The position numbers were made by a program, and so were the translations under genes. A model generated the notes under the pieces. That model saw only the letters and a list, made by a program, of their open reading frames with translations. It was not told the origin of the DNA and did no database searches. Below, piece by piece: positions 25,101 through 37,100 of a stretch of 64,000 nt of DNA; within the stretch, counting starts at the first letter, position 1; each line of letters starts with the position of its first letter. This DNA is from Ctenosaura bakeri. Taxonomy: Eukaryota > Chordata > Lepidosauria > Squamata > Iguanidae. Location of the stretch: the NCBI GenBank assembly GCA_948474755.1, contig CAOLHI010004256.1:1-64000 (forward strand), read 5' to 3'.

Positions 25101-28100
25101 CAGTTGACTGGTGAAACAGTTAATGATGCGCGCGCGCACGCGCACATACATACACATCTTTCAGTAATAAGCAGCTCTCATGTTATTAGGGCAGTGAATT
25201 CACCCCAGGCTTTGAAGGAATTACACAAGGTGCTGAATCCTAGCTCCTGTCATGGGCTTCCAGGACCTAGACTCAAACTCACACTCAAAGTCTGAGACAG
25301 CAGAACCTTCTGTGAGTCCTGGCACAGAGACGGTTACAGCAGAACCTGCAGAGCAGACAGTACCACCGCCCACCCCAGAGGCAGAAGTGTCAGCCCCAGC
25401 GGGGAGCCCTGCTCATTCTGACATGAAGAATAACCTATCCATACCTACCTTCCCCCAGCATAGACACCAAAAGGGTCTCCTGTGTCTCTGCCATTGAATT
25501 TATGCCAAGCACCAATTAATCAAGCACCAGCTGCACTGATCTCGAGACCTATAAGAACTGAGCCTTTCCCCTCTAGCTTTTGTTGGTGATTAACTGACCA
25601 TTTCTCCATGCTTCCATTTGCTTCCCTTGCCTGTTGTTCTTGCCTTTGAGTTGTGTTTATATTGCTTGCCTCTGATTTATGGACATTGCTGAGACCATTA
25701 TTTGCTTCTCATTTGTAAAGTTGTTTCTTTGCTAAAATAAACTGACTAATTACATTGCTTCTGTAACCTCTTGACCTGTGTGTTATCAGCTTCTTCTGGC
25801 TGCCAGCCCAGACCAAGCATGGATGGACAGCCCCCAAATACGTTCAGCACCTTGGATAACTTCTTTAAAACTATGCAAAACCTGGAGCGGAATCACCTCT
25901 CCACTGACATGGGAATCACCAGCCACCATTGCTAAAAATAAAAATAAAAATAAAAATAAAAAAACAGTTTGCAACAAAGTCATGACCATAAAACATAAAT
26001 AGTAACAGTTTAAAAAAAACCCATTGATAACACAATCCACAATTGCATGGTGGGGAGTGAAAGAATGATGAAAACAAGCATCAAACATCTGATGCATATG
26101 TTCGCTGATTTCTGAGAGAGCTACATGTGTGCACATTTGGGGTAGTGTTTAAGAATGATAGTATTGCACCAAAAATTATTCCTTTGAGGAAAGACTTTGA
26201 TAATACAGTAGCTTCTCCACTTTTGTGAGGGTTTGGGGCACAGGACCTTTGCAAAAGTTGAAAAACCAAGAATATCTTCCCCTGCTCCCAAATGAGTGAG
26301 AAAGTGCTTTCTCAGGTCCGTTATATTCCACTATTTAATTCTGTACTGCTCATATGTTGTGCTTGTGGCTTTTTTCTCCCCAGTTTTCCATAGTACAAAA
26401 TATAGTTGCAACTAAACAATATGTAATGAATTAATCTTTTGAATGACTTAATTTTTTCTACTTTTCTTTCCAGAGCTCTTTGATCTCGAGTTAAATGAGA
26501 GAGTGCAGAAGGCAGTAGCAGAAAGACAGATGCCCAAACGAGATTACATAGATATGAAAATTCATGATTACAGTAAGTTAATACAATTTATTATATATTA
26601 GGTAGTTGTTTCCCTCCTTTTAATTTCAAGCGGGGGGGGGAGTTTGTTGGCTTCAAGAGCATATTAGGATTAAACTAGTGTGCGAAATTATGATCACATG
26701 GATAGTGTGTAGCCTTGAGAAGGTTTTTTTTTCCCTTAGAAAACAGCTGTGTGAACACTGATCAGATTGCACACAGGCAACTGAACATTTTCTTCTCCCC
26801 CATGGCTATGATAACAATCATTCTCCTAAAGCTGTTATTTTCCCCAGGAAATGAATAGCTGCTTCAAGGGAAGGGTTCAGATTTTTTTAGAACTACAGTG
26901 ATGAGACAATTTTTTAAATTCTCCCCTCCCTTCATGCATATCTCAAGTTTCATCTTGGTAGGCCCCAGCAGATGTTATTTGAAAGATTTTTTTAAAAAAA
27001 AATACTGGGCACAATAAATCAGAGTGGGGAAGATTGACTTTTTGGGTAGTTGTAGTTCAAAAAGTAACTTTTCCCAATTTTGCATGAAATTTAATCATGT
27101 ATATAAAAAAGTGACACTTAAGAGTTTCTTCACACTACACAATTATTAGCACTGTTCCCAGTTTTTTTAAAAAAGTTATTGATTATAAAAGAAAAAGAAG
27201 AAAACAAAAACACATGATTAACATAAAAGTGAAAAAAGGAAAAATTACAACAACAAAAACCTTACATTACTGTTTCTCTCCAGATCCTTTATCATCATAT
27301 ACTTATTCAACATATTATATATCATATTGCTTATATGTTTTTGTTTCCACTTTAACTGACATGATTCCATCCTAAGGAATCCTGGGATTTGGAGTTTAGG
27401 GAGGGATTTTTAGAATTCTTTGCCGAAGTGCTCTAGTGCCTCATCAAATTGTAGATCCCAGAATTCCACTGAGTAGTGCCATGGTAGTTAAAATGGAATC
27501 ATAGAGCTATAACAGTGGAGTGCAAAAGGGACATTAGAACTGGTACTTACTTGCTGGTTGAAAGAGTCACAAATATTAACCAACAGTAACTGCACAACTG
27601 TCTCCCCATCCCCTGCTCCGTTTCTGCTGTATGGGCTTGCTGCAGTCCCATCTACCTCCATTGTTTTGCACCTATTTCAAGTCCAGTGGCTGCCTTGTCC
27701 TGGGACTAATGATACCAATCAGCTATCTATTAGCCTGTCTGATGAACTAATTAATTAGGCAAAAGTATTGTGAAAAGATTGCAAAGCAATCCGCTTGCTT
27801 TTATTGGCTAATCTTGCTGTTAACAGCTCTGGCAGTGCTGCTAAAGCCATCTTTAATTGCCATGCTTTGGGTAATTGGCAATGTGGTTAACATTTTGGAA
27901 ACAAATGAAGTCAAGAAGGGACTCCTACAGCAACATATTTATATATGTGCATCAAGATGCACGCAAGGAAAAACAAAGCCTGAGTTAATGCTATTTTAGA
28001 GCACATGTACCTTCAGCTGACAGTTCCCAGAAATGTTCTGCTTAATTTGATTCATCCAATTATGTCTTTTCACCAATATTTTATTCTGTGGGGCAAGGGA

Positions 28101-31100
28101 GGTCACAATCAAACCCCAAGAGTTTGGAATGCACAGCAAGGACGCTTTGTTTTAAAAAACCCTACAGCAAGGAGGGATTTTCTTCTGCTCACCATGGAGC
28201 GTTTTCATTTCACATTGCTTCTTTCTTCCTTTTTCTCTCTCCCCTGGGGCTTCCAAAATATTGGTTTGCAGCACTATGGTACTCATCCACCTGCCTAAAG
28301 GGCGAAATTATACATATCAGCGGCAACTAATTGCATGCTTGATACATGACTGCACCTCTTACAGTACTCCAGCTCTGGATTTCTTGCCATCTTTGATATT
28401 ACAGTGTGGGCCTTGTCTTTCAAAGTATATATTCTGCTAGCATGTAATTTGCTGGCCTATTTTGTCAAACATCATTTAATTCCCACTGAGTTCCAACACG
28501 CGCACAGTTCACACTGCTCTCTTCTTTTGCTGCCTTTCTTTAGAATTGCAGATTCAAGTCTCCAAGCCAGCAGTCTTCACTGAAAATATGCACTACCCGT
28601 TGCTTCTAGTTGTGTGAGTAACTTTTACCTGTTTTCTTGGGGTATGCAAACACCCAACCAGGATTATACTTTGCTAGTACATGGGAAGGTCAGAACTTTG
28701 GAGAGTTATTTTTGTAGACTGCAGCCGTTTTTCTGTATCATGGTCTATACTGTGTAACTTGCACATACTTAGCTACATAGCAGAGGCAATACAGAAACCT
28801 CCTAGTGAATTGTGAAGATGCATATCAGGGTCCCAACAAGAGTGTTGGGTGCAAATCCCACTCTGCTAATGTACATTGGCACTCCCTAGCCTGTGTTCTA
28901 ATGCCCATCACAATCTACTGATGTGCACTGGATGTCCCTAACCATTATCCAGATGAGCATCAGAGCCTGAGGCACAATGGTCCAGATATGTAACAGTCAC
29001 TTTGCTTGCTCCCCTCTGTAGTGAAATCACAGCAGCCCCTTAATGAATATGGACATTGTGAAGCTGCTGGATGTAAGTCCACTGACATAGACAGAAGCTT
29101 CATACTGAATTCCAGCCTACTAGTGTTAGGTCTACCTATCCCAGTATTGTCAACTCTGGTTGGCAGCAGCTCTCCAGGATTTCAGGTAGGATTCTTTCCT
29201 AGCCCTATTTATGGCCCCTGATAGTCTTCGGTTAGCTTTCATCCAAATACTAACCAGCCCTATTGAGCTTCCAAAATCAGGCCACACCAAGCAAGTTAAT
29301 GACGGCATGATGTGTGTGTGCTCTACCACTAAGCACATGTTCTTCCAGTAAGCTGTGGTCCCTCACCAGTGAGAGCTGGGACAGACCCTGGCACAAGTTA
29401 CTGGCATTTCTGAGTCCCACATTCCCATTTTTAAACTGTGATTGAATTGAGGGCCTCTCCTTTGCACATAGTCAGAGCTGGGACATGTTACTTTTTTGGA
29501 CTATAATTCACAGAATTGTACATCAGCTTGGGAGTTGTAATCACCAAAAGTAACAGCTGGAATTCAACATGGGACCTATGTCTTTGTAAGCGGACTTGCA
29601 TGGGGGGATACAGAGCTTAGGGGCTCTCCTGACCTTACAACATAGGAGTGTCTGTGGCACAATGGTAGCCAGTGGGATGACTGATCTGCCACAGCCATGA
29701 TATGCTTTGGGTACTGATGCGCATTGAGGCACTACCAGTGCACACGTGGAAACTGGCTATGAAGTGCCAGAGTGCAATAGGAGTGCCCAATGTGCAACAG
29801 CAGTGTCCAATGCATATCAGAAGTTTCCAGTGCCCATCAGAAGTGTCCAATGCACCTGAGAAGGGCCTGATGTTTGTCAGTAGAGCTCAATGCACATCAG
29901 AAGCACCTGATGCTCATCAGAATATTCTTATCACACTTCAACTGGAAATTTTGCAGTTCACCAACAGGATTTCATTGAATTTCCACAGCACAGCTACAGA
30001 GTCATTAAGTTACGAAATGTAGACCATGATGCAGAATTGGCCACTGTTCCTAAGCTCCAAGGTGTGGTTGCTTCAGAATCAGCCTAAGACATCTCAAAGG
30101 CTGAGACAAAAAAGTCCATCTCATCACAAAGGTATACACAAGCACATTAGGGATGGGTAAAAATTTTATTTAGTTGTGAGTTGTGTGCATGTGTGTGTGT
30201 GTGTCTGTCTGTCTGTCTGTCTGACAGAGAAAGAGAGAGACCAAAAGAGAGAATTTTCCAAAATTTGCACCTTTCATCAGTTTGATGGAAAGAACTTGGA
30301 ATGCTTTACAATCAAATGCCTAAAGTCTAAAAATCTCTAGTTTCTAATCTCTAATTTCATAAACCTTAATTTTAAAAAATGCCTAAAGACTGTCTGTCCT
30401 ATTTTCTAACTGAAATAGAATGTGGATAGAGATGCAAATCTTCATAAATTTCATTTTCACAGGAAAGAACAAATAATTTTACCATTCTTCTCTTCAAGAA
30501 GGTCATAAAAAACTGCACAGTTTTCAAAGGCTATTCCCATATTGTGACTTATTCTGTGACAAAAAGAAAATGCACTTGTGGAGGTTTTGCATAGAAAACT
30601 GGATTTCCTGTGCAGAAATCAAGTTTCATGCCCCAGAAACAGCATTTTTATGCAAATATTGCAGGAAAATGTAGTTTTCTGTACAGAAAATATTGTTTTC
30701 TCTACAAAAAGACCACATGCAGTTTTTATGCAGAAAAGATTCCAAATTGTTGAAAGTCTTATTCAGCTATCCAAGGTTCTGATTTTATTATGAGGGAATA
30801 CAGGAAGAGCACGTTGTGTGGTTCCTTTAAAGTTCAGGCTAAAACCCAAAGCAGATTCATCTCCCCACTGAAATGGAAGCCACCAGCATGGGACACAATC
30901 TATTGGCAAGCTCCCACAAGCAAGACCTACAGCAATTCCCATTCATTTCAAGGAATGGCTTCAGGAACAGCATTTTCTAGTACATTATGCCCCATGGACT
31001 AGAACAGGGGTGGGCAACTGTATGGGGCATGGGGGGGTTAGTTTTCACCCCTACGTCCCTATACAGGCTGCACTGATGCTTCTCAGAACACCAGATGTGA

Positions 31101-34100
31101 CTTGTGCCATTTCTGGTCACCATTTTAGGCCAGTTTTCACGCAAAAAAAAAAAAAAAATAATTTGAGGAAGTCCTAGAGGGGTAGTGGAGTTACACTGGC
31201 ACAATTTCAGTTAGCCTGTGTACTTTTGGACTTTTTCCAGGGTGAAAATCACCCAGAAATAGTTCATTAGGTTTTAGGGGTCACCAAAGTAGGATGCAGG
31301 GCTATACGCAGCTCAAGATCACGTGTTCCCAACCCCTGAGATAAATCTGTGTGTCTTCCACTCTTGATTATTTAATAACAACTGGAACCCCCAGACAGAA
31401 AATGGCCTCACGGCTCCCTGTTCTTGCCTTATGGCAGGGCCAGGTCTGCTCAGACCTGAGTTGGTCCCCAAAAAAACTATTGTTGATTAAATATAACAAT
31501 CAGTACAACAAATATGGCAGCTCCTTCTGTTAATAATAGACACATGTGGTAGATCAGCCTTACTCCAGTGAAAGATGAAAATAGGAATGGAGTGAAGATG
31601 TGCCACCTCATTGTCTTTCATACAGTATCTACTTATTCTTCTCTGTTTGCAAAGCAGCCCATTTCCTTTTCTTGCAGCTATTTGGACCACAGCTCCTAAA
31701 ATCCTCAGACCGTGGTTGTGCTGGGTTGCAGTTTCTGGGAACTGTAGTCCAGAAGACATTGAATAAATTTATATCTACCTTTCTCTCGGCACAGAGTAGG
31801 TTTTTCAGGCACTGAGGTTAGATTACTGGTAAGGATTATTTAAACACTCCCCTACATTAATAACTACCACAAAATATAAAATCAGAGCAAGTGGCAAAGA
31901 GCTGGAATCAAATCTTTTTCTCAAATTGGCTATTTTTCCATTGGTGGGGAGATTTGTTTTCTTTAAATGGGGAGGAGCAGTCAGGAGTCCAGACTAACAG
32001 AGCAATGCAGGACATCCCTTTCCTCCTGCAAATATTAGCCATGATCTTATTCTGAAGGGGTTTTTTTGGCCAGCCTCTTCTAACTCTTCCTAGATATGAC
32101 CTTGAACCTTTGCAAAACAGGTAAGACTCAAAAGGAAGAACATCAAACGATGTTTTGGTCGTGTTTTGCTTTGCTTGTTTTTTTTTCCTTTTGCTTTGCA
32201 AGTGAAGGAGGGAGTGATGACATTGCTCGAGTATTCCAAAATGTCACCCTGAAGCTTGCTGGAAGGGAGGACAAAAGCTCTACCGTGAAGCCTGCAGTTA
32301 CATCACATCAGGATGATCTCTGGGGAAATGTGTTTCATTATACAAGTGCTTGAGGAAGATTGCTACTCATCAAGCTAACAACACTTGATTAGGCCGCCTC
32401 CGAACAAGGACGCACTGCTGGGGTGTGCGTTGAATGAATGCAAATTAGCAATGTCACATGTGAGGGGAAGGAAAGAAATTGTACACACACAACACAGAGC
32501 CAAGCTTGAAAGGATTTCTTCTCTCACTAAGAGCTGCCAAAAGGATAGGTGTGGGATGAGGATGTGCAGCTTTCATGCTTTTATGGGCTCTCTCCTTGGC
32601 TTTTTCTCCTTGCAAACTAATCTGGTCAAATTCCCTATCCTTTCTTGCAGCTTTTGCATGGTTTCTTACTAGAATATGCATTTGGCTGTTAGCCAGTCAA
32701 GAATTATTTTGCTTCCTGAGGAAATAGACAAGATGGCAGAGAAGGCAACTGGGACAGGGGCAGAAAGAAACAGGACTAGCAGCTGAATCTTGTTTGAGCA
32801 CTGACTGTGGGATGGTCTCCTCATTGTCCTTAGAGGACAGCAGAATGCTTTAGGGCAGTTTTTCTCAAGCTATCTGATGGAGGGACAGCAGATCTTTTTC
32901 CAGTGCACTAGAATCAGGACCATATTTGTTCCCATTGGCTACAACCATTTCTTTCATTCCTGGAGACTCTTCATGGGCCAACATCCATTGATTGGTGGAC
33001 CAGCATCAGTCAAGGGATCACCACTTTAAGTAGCACTGGTTTGGAGCAGTAATTCTCAAATTCTGGTCCTTCAGATGTTTGGGACATCAGCTCCCAGAAT
33101 TTCTGAGCACTGGCCACACTGAAGTCCAAAGCATCTGGAGGACCAGATGCTTTAAAGCAGTGCTGCTCTTCATGGTGATCCATGGACCAATGCTGATCCA
33201 TGGGGTCTTGGCTGCTGGTCCACAGCAAATTTCCAAGAAACTATGGAAATCTGCTAATAATATGGCAGAAAGCTGGGCTTAGGTTCTGGCTTATTGGGAG
33301 AAAATTGCTGGCCTGCCATTTCAGATAACTTTAGAAGCACTGGTTCTGTCGGGAATGCTTTGATGGTGTATTCCTGTGTGGAGGACATCACACTCAGTGG
33401 TCCTTGTGGTCTCCTCCAGCTCTAAAATTCTGTGGTTCTATGGTTAGGAGTGTGTAGGGTAAGTCATGGGGTGCACACAGCTCTTTCTTCCATTCAAGAG
33501 GAAGGCCAATTGACTCGAGAGGATTGGTTGTCACCTGAGGCAGTGGTCTCACTTACTGTTTTTAACTTTATTGCCAGTTGACTTTTAAACTCCATTCATG
33601 GTGTTATTTTGACCAATAAAGTCATGAATCAGGTGGGAATTATATGGTCCTCCAGATAATATTGAACTGCAACTCCTAGCAACCCCAGCCAGCAGAGCAG
33701 GTAGAGAGCAATTACAGGTGTTGCAGTCAGACAACATTTGGATGGCCGCGTGACTCCTAACTGTGTCTTCAGAGTATGTCCCTTCAGTGGTTTCTCCACT
33801 GAGGGCTTTTATAGAAATGATATAAATGGTGAAAAGGGGCATTTTTCGGTGTGGCCCATTCCCTTCCAAATTTATTTTCCCAAAATGTCCAAAAGTCTGA
33901 ACTCTACATATTTGTAGAAAGGATGCCAAATTGACTGGATCTTGGGTTTTCCTGGATAATGAGTAAGTTCAAGCTAGCTTCCATAGACATACACATAACA
34001 GTAACAACAAAGTCTCCTTAAAGTATTTGGTTTTTAATGTTAAAACACACCTGGTAAAATAAGTGTAAGAGTAGATGACAACATTTGGAAGAGTAATTAG

Positions 34101-37100
34101 AGTAATTCCGTTTTAACTAGAGAGTGTCACAATTGCACAGTATTTTATAAAAAGAACTGCTACTAAATTTTAAAACAAAACCTGTTAAAAGTAAGTTTAT
34201 TTAAACATTGGGACAGCATCAGTATAAAAGAAGCAGCACTATAAAATAAAAGTACAAAATATTTTCCTTCATAATTTAAAATATACCAGGAGCCCTTTTC
34301 TCTTTATGTATCAAATTAGATTTGAGATAAGTACCACCAGTTGTTAAAACCTACATGATCTCATACTGTTGACAATATTTTGTGATACACTGTGTTATAA
34401 TGATGATGTTGAAGGAGTTGTTTTGACAGAGAGCTACATGTCTTTTATTGTAATTTAGTTTTGTTTCCTCCCTTAAGGCACTTTTTCAGGGTGATGGGAG
34501 AAAATAATGGAATGAAATTACTTTTGACAATCATACTGGCTTACCAGAGACTCCCTCCATTGTCTTTCAAATCTGAAGTGAACTGGATCATCTGCATTTT
34601 TCCTTGGTGTGGCCTGTAGCTAGAGTTGCTCTAAAGAAATTAAAACCTGACAGCTTGGCTTGACAAGGAAGCGTGTTAAGAATCACTCGGCATTGTTTTT
34701 AATGTATCTTGAGTGGCCGTATCTGTGCAAAAGTTTGGCTCCATCATAAAATGGCAATGCCTTTTGTGCAGCCACATGGAGAAAGTGGGCTTCCGACATT
34801 AAACAAGCAGGATCACTGGAAAGCCCAGCGAGTTCTGAACTTCTGTGTATAATAGGGATGTAACTCTTCACTAAGTTTCTTCCCGAAGGTAATAATGAGT
34901 AATTTCTGCAATTGTCTTGCTGTTGTGAGAAAGTCTTTGAAAATCACATAGGCTATTCACAGTTCAGGACTTCTTCCGCACAAAATTCACACATGGTTGT
35001 TTTGAAGGGGAAAAAAAACACCATTTCCTGTGCAGCAGAAACAGCATTTTTGCTGTTTTTGCATGTAAAACAATATTTCAAGGTAGAAGTAGTAATTCTT
35101 GCACGGAAAAAGCTGTTTTCTCTCCAGAAAGTACTGTTTTCTATGCAAATCAATTACGTGTGAATTTTCATGCAGAATCATCCTCCAGTAACAGCATACT
35201 CGGTACAGAAAGCAGCATTTTCTGTGCAGGAATGAATACTCCTACCTTGAAATATTATTTTCTATGCAGAAAATGCTGCTTCCTGCACAGAGTGTGTTGT
35301 TTTCTGCATAAAACAACCACAAGCAAATTTTGCGCAGAACAAGTCCCAAACTGCAAAAATTCTCATCAGTCCAGGATTCTTCTTATCAGGATCTCTCAAC
35401 ACTTGAAAACATGTTTTTTAACTATTTTTAAAATATTTTTGAATATTCTTTCTATGAATAGTGTACAATCACTAGATGGCAGGCTTTTGTGCTACAGCCA
35501 GTGAGATAGGCCCCTTGTTAGCAGCCATCATGGATGAACACAAGTGCACCTCCTTCTGATGTGGTTTTCAGAAATATGGAAGACAGGAAACAGAAGCTCA
35601 CTCACACTAAGAAAGGAACATAGGGAGCAGGTCAGATTAAATGCTTTCCTATTTCATCAGGGTTTACTGTGGTTGGAAGTAGTTACTTTAGGATCTCTGT
35701 TTGTGGCCCTTGTATCATCACCTGCTACCCAATCATTTAACTGGAGATATCAGGAATTGAACCTAGAATCTGCATGCAAAGGATGTCAGTGGTAATGCCA
35801 GCTGGGGGATTCAGGGGATCATAGTTCAAAAAAGGACTTTTTTAGAGCTCTGCCTGTGTATGCATCATCACTGAGCTGTAGATCTTTCCTTTCACATTGG
35901 CTTGACTTGTTGATCATCCTGTGCTACCCAGAGATACAAAATGATGAGATTCTCTTGTTTTGATTCTTTTTTTCAGCGATGGAACACCTGGCACACAGAG
36001 TGTAACAGACAGGTTTGAAGTGAACTGGGAAAGCATCATGGTCAGTTCTCATGGTGCCATTGTGATGAAGTTTGATGGCCGTGGAAGTGGATTCCAAGGG
36101 ACCAAGCTACTACATGACATCAAGAGGAAGCTGGGCTTTTGGGAGGAGAAGGACCAAACAGAAGCTGTCCGGTGAGTGCCGTAGTCCTTTTGCAATGGAA
36201 CTCTGTTTGTAATTCTTTATTTTAAACAATGACTGGCATCTTGTTAGGTATTTACATGACTGTAAATTGACTTATAATCACATAAAAGTGAATTGTGATG
36301 TTGTGCAACACTCATATTCTCAGGAAGGGAGCAGAAGCATAGCTGCATCTCCATGACCATTGCACAACTGAAGCCAGCAACATCCCAGTTGCACAACTGC
36401 CCCACTACACAATGAGACACATTGTAAATTGTGACACATTGCTCTCTTGGAACCCCATTCCACCAGCATACATTTCACAATGCCCTGTTGTGCGTCATTG
36501 CAGTTCACAAGCATGGTTGCATGTCATTTCAGCTATGCAGCTCTGTCATCATAAATTTACACCTTGTAGTCTCTGGTGCAGGATCTCAGACAAAGTCTTT
36601 GTAAATGGTTTGTTAAAAGCAGAGCTTGGAAAAACTCTTTTGCCTGCCTACAACTTCCAGAATGCTAGAATTTGGTTTTGGGGGAGTTGCAGTCCAAAAA
36701 AGAGTATTTCTTCCAAAAAAAATTAAGCCTGCTTTTCCATAAAGATGATATGGGCAATACAGTGTAGATGATCGACTCAGGCTGCTTTTATGGTGCCCAA
36801 CATCTTTTGGACTACAGTCCTCATTCTCCCCATTAGGCATGGCTGGCTGGTCTGAGGTTGATAGGAGCAAATGCACCTTGAGGTGGCCAGGTTGGAGAAG
36901 GCTGAGCTCAGGCCAATGAACAAAGCCTGTTTTTTATGCCACTGTTGCTTTTATATACTGAATTGAAATTTGGACGGCATTAGCATTACTGTCAGCTGCT
37001 GTATTTAAGGCAACTCTTTAAGATAATTAAATCTTCTTTGTTTTTTGTTTTTCATGTAGGAAAATGCTACAAAAGACATATGTTGATAAGTCACGAGTTG

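Larger units (their letters stand above)
21833..26473 (+). other. DPP6: DPP6 intron 21833-26473
   Basis: Holds a Sauria-type palindromic relic (21990-22194), a LINE tail (22828-23030), a palindromic element (23331-23521), a short related palindrome (24850-24950), a Z-DNA-prone tract and a solo LTR nested in a palindrome (25169-25930). I cannot name anything in 23530-24840 or 25965-26200. Confidence 0.8.
28614..35976 (+). other. DPP6: DPP6 intron 28614-35976
   Basis: Holds a 20-bp minisatellite, two CAGAAA-rich repeat copies, part of an AAGGTGCT-family MITE, hAT-like relics near 32855-33340 and a CR1 tail (33348-33444). The stretches 31000-32850 and 33450-34840 show no feature I can name. Confidence 0.8.

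Noticed and set aside
29765..29924. CRISPR array
   Set aside because: Direct tandem units without spacers in a vertebrate intron.
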